A stretch of DNA of 16,549 bases, taken from Pseudomonadota bacterium. GTDB taxonomy: Bacteria; Pseudomonadota; Alphaproteobacteria; Rhizobiales; Xanthobacteraceae. Of the stretch, positions 1 through 6,299 are shown one piece after another. The notes beneath the pieces were generated by a model. It made no database searches. It worked only from the letters and a program-made list of their open reading frames with translations, and was not told the DNA's origin. The first letter of the stretch is position 1. Each line of letters opens with the position of its first letter. The translations under genes and the position numbers were made by a program. The DNA lies in the NCBI GenBank assembly GCA_023449855.1, contig JAEXHR010000127.1, positions 1 through 16,549 on the forward strand, given 5' to 3'.

Positions 1-42
1 GTCCTGTTCGGTCCACTTCTTGACCAGAGGGCGTCGCGGCAT
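1..42 (-). CDS. Small hypothetical protein, N-terminal fragment (runs off window)
   Basis: Only the first 14 codons are in the window: ATG at 42, then MPRRPLVKKWTEQD, open to the edge. The start lies 2 nt after the TAA of the zinc-ribbon gene on the same strand, which suggests a two-gene operon. The basic N-terminus followed by W-T-E-[QE] resembles the opening of small Bradyrhizobium proteins with a helix-turn-helix or SANT-like fold. That is recollection of a pattern; nothing in 14 residues proves it. Function unknown. Confidence 0.5.
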   Translation of the reverse strand, partial: MPRRPLVKKWTEQD

Positions 43-44
43 GG

Positions 45-245
45 TTACGCCGCCGGCGGTTTCAGTTCACCGCGCAGCCACCCCTCCGTCATATTGATGG
101 GATCTGACTCAACGATGACGTGGATGAACGAGCACTTTTGACACTCGTATGCGTGTGTAACAAAGCCGGGTTTAGCCAAACTTGACCTCACCCAATAGGT
201 AGGTGATTGGCATACGGGGCAGGGCGGAGTACGCATGTAAGGCAT
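45..245 (-). CDS. Small zinc-ribbon protein, hypothetical
   Basis: A 66-residue protein from the ATG at 245. It has two Cys pairs, C9-P-V-C12 and C35-Q-K-C38, separated by 22 residues, which is the layout of a rubredoxin-like zinc ribbon. There are no membrane segments. The frame stays open upstream, so ATG at 287 (80 aa) or at 362 (105 aa) are possible starts. I prefer 245 because the zinc ribbon then sits close to the N-terminus, as in similar short rhizobial proteins; no start has a good Shine-Dalgarno sequence. It probably binds zinc, and a partner or nucleic acid could be the target, but no specific function can be assigned. It is followed by the partial gene at 1-42. A degenerate EcfG-type promoter lies at 334-358. 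Confidence 0.6.
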   Translation of the reverse strand: MPYMRTPPCPVCQSPTYWVRSSLAKPGFVTHAYECQKCSFIHVIVESDPINMTEGWLRGELKPPAA

Positions 246-545
246 GACGAACCACGCTCGTTGATACGAGGGCGCAATCGACGACATTTCGGAAGACGCA
301 CGAAGCGTCTTTGCTGTCGTACGACCTTCATGAAATGCGACGAAGCGCGACAGGTTCCACAAGTGTGGCAGTTTTTCGACCGACTATAGTGCCAGCGGCT
401 AGTCGACCGCGCAAACTTCGTTCATTCGCGGGGGGGTACGGTTCGTCGGTGCGCGCAAAAGCCCTTCGCGAGCCGTTTTTCCGTAGACAGACGTCATGTT
501 GCGCGTCAGCTGTAGTAGGAAGCCCCGTCTCAGCAGATTGGCTAA
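246..545. other. Intergenic region without a convincing gene
   Basis: The open frames here have no recognisable domain, good ribosome site or family-like composition. The stretch holds the weak EcfG-like element at 334-358 and an imperfect hairpin at 438-476 (arms ACGGTTCG and CGAGCCGT) followed by five T on the plus strand. No plus-strand gene ends there, so I do not call it a terminator. Confidence 0.5.
334..358 (-). promoter_or_regulatory. Weak EcfG-like promoter for the zinc-ribbon gene
   Basis: On the minus strand GGAAC (358-354) is followed after 16 bases by CATT (337-334). The spacing is identical to the four stronger EcfG sites in this window, but the G of the GTT core is replaced by A. 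Transcription would begin near 327, upstream of both the 245 and 287 starts and downstream of the 362 start. Confidence 0.3.
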
Positions 546-998
546 CTAGGCGGTCGCTCGGTCGGCGGCTCGCAGCGCCCGCGCGCCGGCTTTTTCTACG
601 CTTTCATCGCCGGCTTTTTCCGCTGCGGCGCGTCGCTCACATTTTCCTCGGATATCTTCGAGCTCTTCGTCGGTGAGATGCTCAATGCCGACGAAAGAAT
701 TTCGCGCTGCACTGCTGCGGATCAGCTCGTCCAGTTTGACTTGTATGGCCGCGCTATCGCGGTTCTGGGAGTTCTGAATCAAGAACACCATCAAAAAGGT
801 GACGATGGTGGTGCCTGTGTTGATCACCAACTGCCATGTATCGGAAAACTGAAAGAGGGGGCCGGACACTGCCCACACCACGACGACTCCGCCTGCGAGG
901 ATAAAGGTGCTTGCTCGTCCCGCCGCGTTGGACGTCCAGTTTGCGACCTTGTTGAAGGCTTTGGTGAAAGCGCCGGTATCATCCAAACTTCCGGACAT
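546..998 (-). CDS. Low-affinity iron permease family membrane protein
   Basis: This 150-residue protein matches the low-affinity iron permease family (Pfam Iron_permease) by its two hydrophobic segments, about residues 29-49 and 54-76, and the conserved stretch TFLMVFLIQNSQNRD at 67-81. That stretch leads into an acidic-basic helix (QVKLDELIR), the family hallmark. The tail after residue 110 is charged and Ala-rich and probably cytoplasmic. Many bacterial members of this length are annotated from the domain alone; iron transport by them is poorly proven. I chose ATG at 998 because GGAG lies 5 nt upstream and because the EcfG promoter at 1042-1066 overlaps or follows the other candidate ATG at 1040. 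It shares strand and promoter type with the ferritin-like gene upstream. Confidence 0.85.
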   Translation of the reverse strand: MSGSLDDTGAFTKAFNKVANWTSNAAGRASTFILAGGVVVVWAVSGPLFQFSDTWQLVINTGTTIVTFLMVFLIQNSQNRDSAAIQVKLDELIRSSAARNSFVGIEHLTDEELEDIRGKCERRAAAEKAGDESVEKAGARALRAADRATA

Positions 999-1041
999 GG
1001 CAACTCCGAACAGCGCGCTGCATGCGGCGGTGTGTCGCATA

Positions 1042-1066
1042 AACGCCCTTGAGGTAGGCTAGTTCC
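1042..1066 (-). promoter_or_regulatory. Sigma-EcfG promoter of the iron permease gene
   Basis: GGAAC (1066-1062), 16 bases, CGTT (1045-1042) on the minus strand: a full match to the alphaproteobacterial general-stress consensus. The predicted transcript start near 1035 leaves a leader of about 37 nt to the ATG at 998. Confidence 0.75.
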
Positions 1067-1185
1067 CAAGGCAAATCGGAGCGGTCGCGTAGTGCTGCAC
1101 AGTCCGCGATCATTATTCGGGAGCACGTAGCCAGCCCACGATCCACCAATTCAGTCGATCGCGGGCAGCCTCCTCAGCAAGAACG

Positions 1186-1674
1186 CTACGCTGCTTCTGC
1201 GTTTACAACGGACCCAGCGAGCTTTGAAAGATCGCTGTCCGTCTTCTTCTCTTCCGATAGCGTTTCGTCGAGCAACTTGACTACGTCTGTATGGCCAAGG
1301 GTGGTCGCCCAGGTCTTCAAAGTGCCGTACCGCGAAATTTCGTAGTGCTCGACAGCCTGCGCAGCTGCCAGGAGGCCCGCATCAAGCGCGGGCGCGCCTT
1401 TATACTCGTCCATGATCTCCTTGCCTTCGTCCAGGATTCCTTCGATCGCATCGCACTTTTTGCCGCGCGCCGCCTTGCCGAGGCTTTCGAAGATTTGCTC
1501 GAGGCGTTCGATCTGGCCCTCGGTCTCGGATTGATGCTTCTCAAAAGCAGCGCGGAGATCTTCCGAATTCGCGGCCTTTGCCATCTTGGGCAGAGCTTTG
1601 TAGATCTGCTTCTCGGCGTAGTAGATGTCTTTCAGGGTGTCGAGAAAGAGGTCGTTGAGATTTTTGTCGGTCAT
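1186..1674 (-). CDS. YciE/YciF (DUF892) family ferritin-like protein
   Basis: At 162 residues it has the family's usual length and its typical opening (LNDLFLDTLKDIYYAEKQI, residues 6-24). The fold is a four-helix ferritin-like bundle. Candidate metal ligands are E21, E45/H47/E50 and the E109-H110-Y111-E112 group. The family is annotated as a non-haem di-iron or ferroxidase-like protein induced by stress in enterobacteria; the exact reaction is not established. The ATG at 1674 has GAGGA 8 nt upstream. There is no signal peptide, so it is cytoplasmic. It is transcribed away from the PAP2 operon, with a promoter at 1710-1734. Nearness to an iron permease family gene suggests iron or peroxide stress, which is inference. 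Confidence 0.9.
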   Translation of the reverse strand: MTDKNLNDLFLDTLKDIYYAEKQIYKALPKMAKAANSEDLRAAFEKHQSETEGQIERLEQIFESLGKAARGKKCDAIEGILDEGKEIMDEYKGAPALDAGLLAAAQAVEHYEISRYGTLKTWATTLGHTDVVKLLDETLSEEKKTDSDLSKLAGSVVNAEAA

Positions 1675-1709
1675 TGTCCTGAGTCCTCAGTGGTGGAATG
1701 GGACCGTTC

Positions 1710-1734
1710 AACACGTTCATCTTTGAAGTGTTCC
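1710..1734 (-). promoter_or_regulatory. Sigma-EcfG promoter of the DUF892 gene
   Basis: GGAAC (1734-1730), 16 bases, TGTT (1713-1710) on the minus strand. One base differs from the CGTT form, at the least conserved position. The transcript would start near 1703, about 29 nt before the ATG at 1674. Confidence 0.65.
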
Positions 1735-1879
1735 AGCCATCCGCGCCCTAAGTATCGGGCCTGTGCTTGGAGAGGTCCGCACGGCTATTCCACCAACGCG
1801 CAGAGTATTCAGCGTTTTTTCGTTGAAGCAAGCCGCGCTTGCCATCAAAGTGTCTCCGCCTCCGCTCCGTCGACCCTGA

Positions 1880-1904
1880 GGAACAGCGCGATCATTTCGC
1901 CGTT
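1880..1904 (+). promoter_or_regulatory. Sigma-EcfG promoter of the PAP2 operon
   Basis: GGAAC (1880-1884), 16 bases, CGTT (1901-1904): a full consensus match. The predicted start near 1911 gives a leader of about 27 nt to the ATG at 1938, or 12 nt to the TTG at 1923. It lies back to back with the minus-strand EcfG promoter at 1710-1734. Confidence 0.75.
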
Positions 1905-1937
1905 TGATCTGCCCCGAGAACGTTGCGGTGGTTCGAA

Positions 1938-2501
1938 ATGTTTCCAATTCGCGTACGGCCCGCGCTTTTCGACCGAGATATTGCCAAGGCGATCGCCGAT
2001 CATACCGACCCCGTCGATGAAGGCATTGCCCAAGGCCTGACTTGGGCAGGCGACGAACATCTTTTGATCGGGGTGGCGTTTGGACTCTGGCTGATCAGCC
2101 GCGGTTCGTCGGACCCGCTCCGCACTGCGGCTAACCAGCTTCTTGCCACGGCCGTCGTCACTGGCGTGGTGCCTCATCTCGCCAAGCACGCCTTCAATCA
2201 ACGTAGGCCGGACCGCCTGACCGTCATCGGCCATCTGCACGGTGTCCCCATACAAGGACGCGCGAACGACGCTTTCCCCTCCGGTCATGCCATGCACATG
2301 GGAGCGCTTGCGTCAGCAGCCGGCGATTTTCCACGGCCGTTGAAGGCGGCAACCTGGACCGCGACGATTGGAATCTCGCTAACCCGAATCTTCACGCTGG
2401 CGCACTGGACAAGCGACGTCATCGTGGGCTTCGCCAGCGGCTTCATCATCGAGCGCGCGCTCCGGCGGTTGACGGGTTACGGCAGGAGGAAGAGAGAATG
2501 A
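1938..2501 (+). CDS. PAP2-family (type 2 phosphatidic acid phosphatase) membrane phosphatase
   Basis: All three PAP2 signature motifs are intact. Counting from ATG 1938: K83-x6-R90-P91, P114-S-G-H117, and R150-x5-H156-x3-D160. In this family the second-motif His assists catalysis and the third-motif His is the phosphorylated nucleophile. Substrates are membrane-embedded lipid phosphates such as phosphatidic acid or undecaprenyl pyrophosphate; the sequence does not say which. At 187 residues it is short for the family, with weakly hydrophobic segments, so fewer than six membrane spans are likely. A TTG at 1923 would add five residues; I prefer the ATG, with GGTGG about 7 nt upstream. Its last codons overlap the next gene's ATG by 4 nt, and it heads an operon with an EcfG promoter. 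Confidence 0.85.
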   Translation: MFPIRVRPALFDRDIAKAIADHTDPVDEGIAQGLTWAGDEHLLIGVAFGLWLISRGSSDPLRTAANQLLATAVVTGVVPHLAKHAFNQRRPDRLTVIGHLHGVPIQGRANDAFPSGHAMHMGALASAAGDFPRPLKAATWTATIGISLTRIFTLAHWTSDVIVGFASGFIIERALRRLTGYGRRKRE

Positions 2502-2839
2502 GCGAATGTGTGATCCGCTTCCTGGTAGGAGGACTGGCGGTCTCGGGTTTCGCGCTGCTCGGAGATATACTGCGCCCGAAATCCTTCGCTGGTCTCTTCG
2601 GCGCCGCACCGTCGGTCGCGCTGGTCTCGCTGGCACTCGGACTCTCAAGTCACGGCCCGGACTACACAGCCATCGACGCGCGGTCGATGATCATCGGCGC
2701 TGCTGCCCTTGGTGTCTTTGGCATCGTCACGTGCCATGCCCTCAAGCGTCTTCGGACGTCCGCACTTGGCGCGAGCTTATTCGCGTTTGGCGCTTGGTTG
2801 ATGGTTGCGTTCGGTCTGTACAAGGTCATGCTGACATGA
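2498..2839 (+). CDS. DUF3147 family small membrane protein (first of a tandem pair)
   Basis: A 113-residue protein made almost entirely of four hydrophobic helices, roughly residues 5-25, 30-50, 63-84 and 88-111. The opening VIRFLVGGLA and the Gly/Pro pattern after it (FAGLFGAAPSVAL) are characteristic of DUF3147 inner-membrane proteins, whose function is unknown. It overlaps the PAP2 stop by 4 nt (ATGA) and has a strong ribosome site (AGGAGG about 8 nt before the ATG). Its own stop overlaps the ATG of the second DUF3147 gene. Translational coupling through the operon is therefore likely, and the two DUF3147 proteins are probably made in similar amounts. Confidence 0.8.
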   Translation: MSECVIRFLVGGLAVSGFALLGDILRPKSFAGLFGAAPSVALVSLALGLSSHGPDYTAIDARSMIIGAAALGVFGIVTCHALKRLRTSALGASLFAFGAWLMVAFGLYKVMLT

Positions 2840-3288
2840 TGGTCAAATTCGCCCTCAGCTCTCTCAAAGATGGTCGTTGGTACGAGTATGTTGTCAGGTT
2901 CGTGTTGGGCGGTGCGGCAACAGTCATCACCGGGATGATCGCTAGGATCTGGGGACCGGAGGTCGGCGGCCTGTTTCTCGCGCTTCCTGCGATGCTTTGC
3001 GCAAGTGCGACGATGGTGGAGAGCCACGAACGGCGCCACAAGAAGGAGAGGGGGATGGAGGGCCGGAAGCGTGGCGAAGATGCAGCTGCACTCGATGCGG
3101 CCGGCGCAGCGGTCGGCAGCGTCGCGCTGATCGGTTTTGCAGCCACTGTGTTTTTTGCCGCCCCGCGTCTAAGCTGGCTTAGTCTGCCGCTCGCTCTTGC
3201 CGTCTGGTCGATTGGCTCTCTGACGATGTGGTGGATATACAAAAGGGTGAAGCATCTCCATCCTGGACGGAGGGCCGTCCATGGGTGA
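2836..3288 (+). CDS. DUF3147 family membrane protein (second of the pair, with charged insert)
   Basis: This 150-residue protein repeats the first copy's core: VVRFVLGG aligns with VIRFLVGG, and EVGGLFLALPAML aligns with FAGLFGAAPSVAL. It carries an extra hydrophilic loop at about residues 68-90 (HERRHKKERG, then EGRKRGED), followed by two more membrane helices and a basic C-terminus (YKRVKHLHPGRR). The loop is probably cytoplasmic by the positive-inside rule. The start is ATG at 2836, overlapping the previous stop by 4 nt; ATG 2839 is adjacent and equally possible. The open frame continues upstream of 2836, but that part lies within the first copy in another frame and is spurious. The 3' end overlaps the isochorismatase gene by 8 nt. 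Function unknown. Confidence 0.78.
   Translation: MMVKFALSSLKDGRWYEYVVRFVLGGAATVITGMIARIWGPEVGGLFLALPAMLCASATMVESHERRHKKERGMEGRKRGEDAAALDAAGAAVGSVALIGFAATVFFAAPRLSWLSLPLALAVWSIGSLTMWWIYKRVKHLHPGRRAVHG
3264..3281 (+). promoter_or_regulatory. Hairpin enclosing the isochorismatase ribosome-binding site
   Basis: TGGACGG (3264-3270), loop AGGG, CCGTCCA (3275-3281): a perfect 7-bp stem with a 4-nt loop. The Shine-Dalgarno GGAGG (3269-3273) is half in the stem and half in the loop, and the stem reaches the A of the start codon. Ribosomes reading the upstream gene to its stop at 3288 would melt it. Confidence 0.5.
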
Positions 3289-3895
3289 CCTCGCCAGGCC
3301 CATCAATCCCGATTCGTCGGTACATCTTTGCCTCGATATGCAGAGGCTCTTCGCCCCGGGAGGTCCTTGGGCCACACCTTGGCTCGAGCGCGTCCTGCCC
3401 CTGATCGTGTCACTAGTGGAGCACGCTCCGGCACGCACCGTGTTCACCCGGTTCATGCCACCACCGACGCCCGCACACGCGCGCGGCATGTGGCGGCCCT
3501 ATTTCGAGAAATGGTCGAATGTCACCTTGAATGAGATCGATGCGTCCATGCTGGAGCTGATGCCCGCGCTCCAAAGGTATGCCCCGCCCGCCACGATCAT
3601 AGATAAACCAGCCTACTCGGCGTTTTCCGCTCCCGAAATCTTGAAATTCCTGCTTTCGAAACGCGTTACCACGTTGATCATCACCGGCGCCGAAACCGAC
3701 GTTTGCGTGGTCGCGACTATTCTTGGCGCGGTCGATCAAGGATTCAGGGTTATCGTTGCCAGTGATGCCCTGTGCAGTTCGGCCGACGAGTCTCACGATG
3801 CCCTCCTGAATCTCTATCGCAAACGTTTCGACGTCCAGGTAGAGTTGACCTGCACCGCTGAAATACTGGAGTCGTGGCGCAGTATGAATCGATAG
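3281..3895 (+). CDS. Isochorismatase-like cysteine hydrolase
   Basis: The 204-residue protein has the complete catalytic triad of the cysteine hydrolase branch: D19 in LCLDMQ, K109 in DKPAYSAF, and C142 in TGAETDVCV, where the residues before the Cys form the usual cis-peptide turn. Family members hydrolyse amides such as nicotinamide, N-carbamoyl compounds or ureas, or isochorismate. The substrate here cannot be read from the sequence. No signal peptide is present, so it acts in the cytoplasm. The ATG at 3281 follows GGAGG by 7 nt and overlaps the upstream gene by 8 nt, making it the last gene of the EcfG-driven PAP2 operon. Its presence with lipid phosphatase and membrane proteins is unexplained. 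Confidence 0.88.
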   Translation: MGDLARPINPDSSVHLCLDMQRLFAPGGPWATPWLERVLPLIVSLVEHAPARTVFTRFMPPPTPAHARGMWRPYFEKWSNVTLNEIDASMLELMPALQRYAPPATIIDKPAYSAFSAPEILKFLLSKRVTTLIITGAETDVCVVATILGAVDQGFRVIVASDALCSSADESHDALLNLYRKRFDVQVELTCTAEILESWRSMNR

Positions 3896-4169
3896 GGTGC
3901 AGAGGTAGATGTCCATCATGCCTCCGGGGCTACTGTAGCACAGCAAAAAGCCATATCCGTCATGGGGGCTAATCGCCGGAATATGACTTTGTCGCTAGCT
4001 TTGGCGCGCGCCTGCTATCGCCGATTTCATCGGTGTAGTGTCCCGCGTGGTTTCGATACCGGGTTAGCGCAGCGCACACCCCGTCCAGTCCGACTTCGAG
4101 GTTCCGTTTGGAACCTCTCGCATTGACCGGTGTTCTCATGGGGTATCCCATGACGCATGGTCGTTCATT
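3896..4169 (+). promoter_or_regulatory. Intergenic regulatory region upstream of the PLD operon
   Basis: No gene is supported here. The region holds the EcfG promoter at 4110-4134 and two perfect inverted repeats: GAGGTTCC-GTTT-GGAACCTC (4098-4117) and CATGGG-GTAT-CCCATG (4137-4152). I see no terminator with a T-run behind the isochorismatase gene. Confidence 0.6.
4110..4134 (+). promoter_or_regulatory. Sigma-EcfG promoter of the PLD-VTT operon
   Basis: GGAAC (4110-4114), 16 bases, TGTT (4131-4134). The predicted transcript start near 4141 is about 29 nt before the GTG start at 4170. The GGAAC is also part of the right arm of an 8-bp inverted repeat. Confidence 0.65.
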
Positions 4170-6299
4170 GTGCAGTCCCACGCCATCCTCGAAAAAGCGC
4201 GTCCGGCTGCGAACAGCATCATCGCGGAAGGTGAGACGGTCTGGCGCTATGTTGCGTGCCGCCGCGCCACCTTGCTCAACGATGCCGCGAACTACTTCCT
4301 CGCGCTGCGTCGCTGCCTGGTCGAGGCCCAGCGCTCGATCTTCATTGTGGGCTGGGACGTGCACAGCCGCACACCTCTGGCCGGCTCGGATGGCATGGCC
4401 GATGACGGCTATCCCCGCGAATTCGGCCCGTTCCTTCATGCTCTGCTTGCCGAGAAGCTTGAACTGCGCATACATCTGCTGATCTGGAATTCGCCTGTGC
4501 TCTATGCCGGCGAGCGTGAATGGTTTCCATCCGCTAAATTCAGTCAACCTGACAACGACCGACTTATCTTTTGCTATGACGACTGCCTGCCGACTGGATC
4601 GGCGCAGCATCAGAAGATTGTCGTTGTCGATGACGGCATCGCCTTTTCCGGCGGTCTCGATCTCACCATCCGACGCTGGGACAGCGACGCGCATCGCGCG
4701 AATGATCCGAGGCGTGTCGATACCGCGGGCGAGCCGTATCCGCCATTCCATGACGTGCAGATGATGGTGGATGGCGAGGCTGCACGCTGCCTTGCGCAAC
4801 TGGTTCGCCAGCGCTGGGCCTGTGCGAATTGTGGCGGAGCGCCTGAGTTGGGCGAGCAGCGCCACATCTGGCCGGAAGGATTTGCCGCAGATTTCGAGCA
4901 TGTCAAAATCGGCATCGCCCGCACTGAACCCTATGCGAAGGGGCGGCCTGCGATCGATGAAGTCGACAGGCTCTTCATGGCCTCCATCGCGGCTGCGGAA
5001 CGGATGATCTATATCGAGAACCAGTTTCTCAGTGCCGAGCATATTGCGCGAAAGCTGGTGGAACAGCTGAAGCAGAAGCCTGATCTCGAAGTGCTGCTTG
5101 TCGCGCCGAAAACGCATGCGTCATGGATTGAGGCGCGGACCATGCGCAATGGCCGCCTCGAATTCATGAAAGTGTTCGACGATGCCGGTGTCTCGGACCG
5201 CGTGCGGTTGCTGCATCCGCGGGTCGCTGATGGCGCGAATGTCGAAGCTGTGATGGTTCATGCCAAGGTGATGATCGTCGACGATCGCATCCTGCGCGTC
5301 GGCTCGGCCAATCTTAACAACCGATCTATGGGCGCAGATTCGGAATGCGATCTTGTGATCGAAGCAAGCGATGAGCATGAGCGCGCAAAGATCGCGGCAA
5401 TCCGCAACCGGCATCTCGGCCACTTTTGCGGAGTGTCAGCGCAAATGGTTGCGGATGAACTTAGGCAAAGCGGTTCGTTGATAGATACGGCAACCACGCT
5501 GCGTCGGGATGGGCACAGCCTGCATCCCGTGGAAGATGGCATTCCCGATTCGAAGGAGATTGTGGATTTCGTCACGCCGGTCGCCGATCCGTTGCGTCCC
5601 CTCGGGCTTGAGCGCGCCGCGCGGGCGGCGGTGCCGACTTCGATCAAGCTGCTCGCGCTAGTCGGCAGCATCGGACTGGTGGCGGTGCTTTGGCGGTTCA
5701 CGCCGCTTTATGAATTCACCGATGCCGACACGCTGCTCGGGATGCTGCGCTCGATCGAAGGCACACCCTGGGCGCCGCTCGCGATCGTGGCCGGATTTGT
5801 CATTGGCGGTGTGGTGCTGTTTCCCGTGACCGTGATGATCGCCGTCACCGCCGCCGCGCTCGGCCCGTGGATTGGGCTCGGTTCGGCTCTGGTCGGGACA
5901 CTTGCCAGCGCATCGCTGCTCTATCTCGTGGGCCGCATGGTTGGCATCGAGCCGGTGCAGCTGATGCTGGGGCCGCGGCTGCGGCGGGTCCAGAGCCGGA
6001 TCGTCGGCAACGGTGTCATTGCCATAGTGCTGATCCGCATGCTGCCGCTGGCGCCGTTCTCGCTGGTGAACATGGCGGCGGGGGCGAGCGGCGTACGGTT
6101 TCGCGATTTCATCATGGGCACCGTGATTGGTATGGCACCGGGACTGATCGCCATGTCGGTGTTCGGTGCCCAGATCGCCGATCTCCTTCGTCAGCCATCT
6201 TGGGGCGACGTGGCGCTGCTGTTGCTCGGCATCGTGGTCTGGGTCGCGTTCTCGATAGGCGCGCAGTTTGTGGTGACGTGGTGGAGCCGCCACAGGTGA
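4170..6299 (+). CDS. Phospholipase D-like protein fused to a C-terminal VTT (DedA/TVP38) membrane domain
   Basis: A 709-residue two-part protein. The first 470 residues are a PLD-superfamily enzyme with two HKD motifs, starting at H147 (HQKIVVVDD, then GGLDLT) and H364 (HAKVMIVDD, then GSANLNNRSM). Both are complete, so it should be active as a phosphodiesterase or phosphatidyltransferase through a phospho-His intermediate. From about residue 487 to the end are hydrophobic helices of the VTT/SNARE-associated family (FPVTVMIAVTAAALGPWIG is typical), linked to lipid flipping or scrambling. The GTG start at 4170 is the only in-frame start upstream of the domain; its ribosome site is poor. Likely substrates are membrane phospholipids, as in cardiolipin synthases; this is inference. 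The stop overlaps the EEP gene (GTGA). Confidence 0.88.
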   Translation: MQSHAILEKARPAANSIIAEGETVWRYVACRRATLLNDAANYFLALRRCLVEAQRSIFIVGWDVHSRTPLAGSDGMADDGYPREFGPFLHALLAEKLELRIHLLIWNSPVLYAGEREWFPSAKFSQPDNDRLIFCYDDCLPTGSAQHQKIVVVDDGIAFSGGLDLTIRRWDSDAHRANDPRRVDTAGEPYPPFHDVQMMVDGEAARCLAQLVRQRWACANCGGAPELGEQRHIWPEGFAADFEHVKIGIARTEPYAKGRPAIDEVDRLFMASIAAAERMIYIENQFLSAEHIARKLVEQLKQKPDLEVLLVAPKTHASWIEARTMRNGRLEFMKVFDDAGVSDRVRLLHPRVADGANVEAVMVHAKVMIVDDRILRVGSANLNNRSMGADSECDLVIEASDEHERAKIAAIRNRHLGHFCGVSAQMVADELRQSGSLIDTATTLRRDGHSLHPVEDGIPDSKEIVDFVTPVADPLRPLGLERAARAAVPTSIKLLALVGSIGLVAVLWRFTPLYEFTDADTLLGMLRSIEGTPWAPLAIVAGFVIGGVVLFPVTVMIAVTAAALGPWIGLGSALVGTLASASLLYLVGRMVGIEPVQLMLGPRLRRVQSRIVGNGVIAIVLIRMLPLAPFSLVNMAAGASGVRFRDFIMGTVIGMAPGLIAMSVFGAQIADLLRQPSWGDVALLLLGIVVWVAFSIGAQFVVTWWSRHR

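Noticed and set aside
438..480. Hairpin plus T-run resembling a terminator
   Set aside because: The stem has a mismatch and a 23-nt loop, and no plus-strand gene ends upstream of it.
311..676. 121-codon plus-strand open frame
   Set aside because: Arg/Leu-rich with no domain or ribosome site, and its 3' part lies antisense to the iron permease gene.
1104..1164. Inverted repeat CCGCGATC ... GATCGCGG
   Set aside because: The loop is 45 nt and the sequence is common by chance in this base composition; no T-run follows.
1291..2040. 249-codon plus-strand open frame
   Set aside because: Mostly antisense to the DUF892 gene, which has clear family features; it also crosses the divergent promoter region.
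3969..5117. 382-codon minus-strand open frame
   Set aside because: It is antisense to the PLD gene, whose HKD motifs are unmistakable; the frame has no recognisable domain.
5867..6295. Upstream extension of the EEP gene
   Set aside because: The extension is another frame of the VTT domain; GTG at 6296 has a ribosome site and the coupled GTGA overlap.
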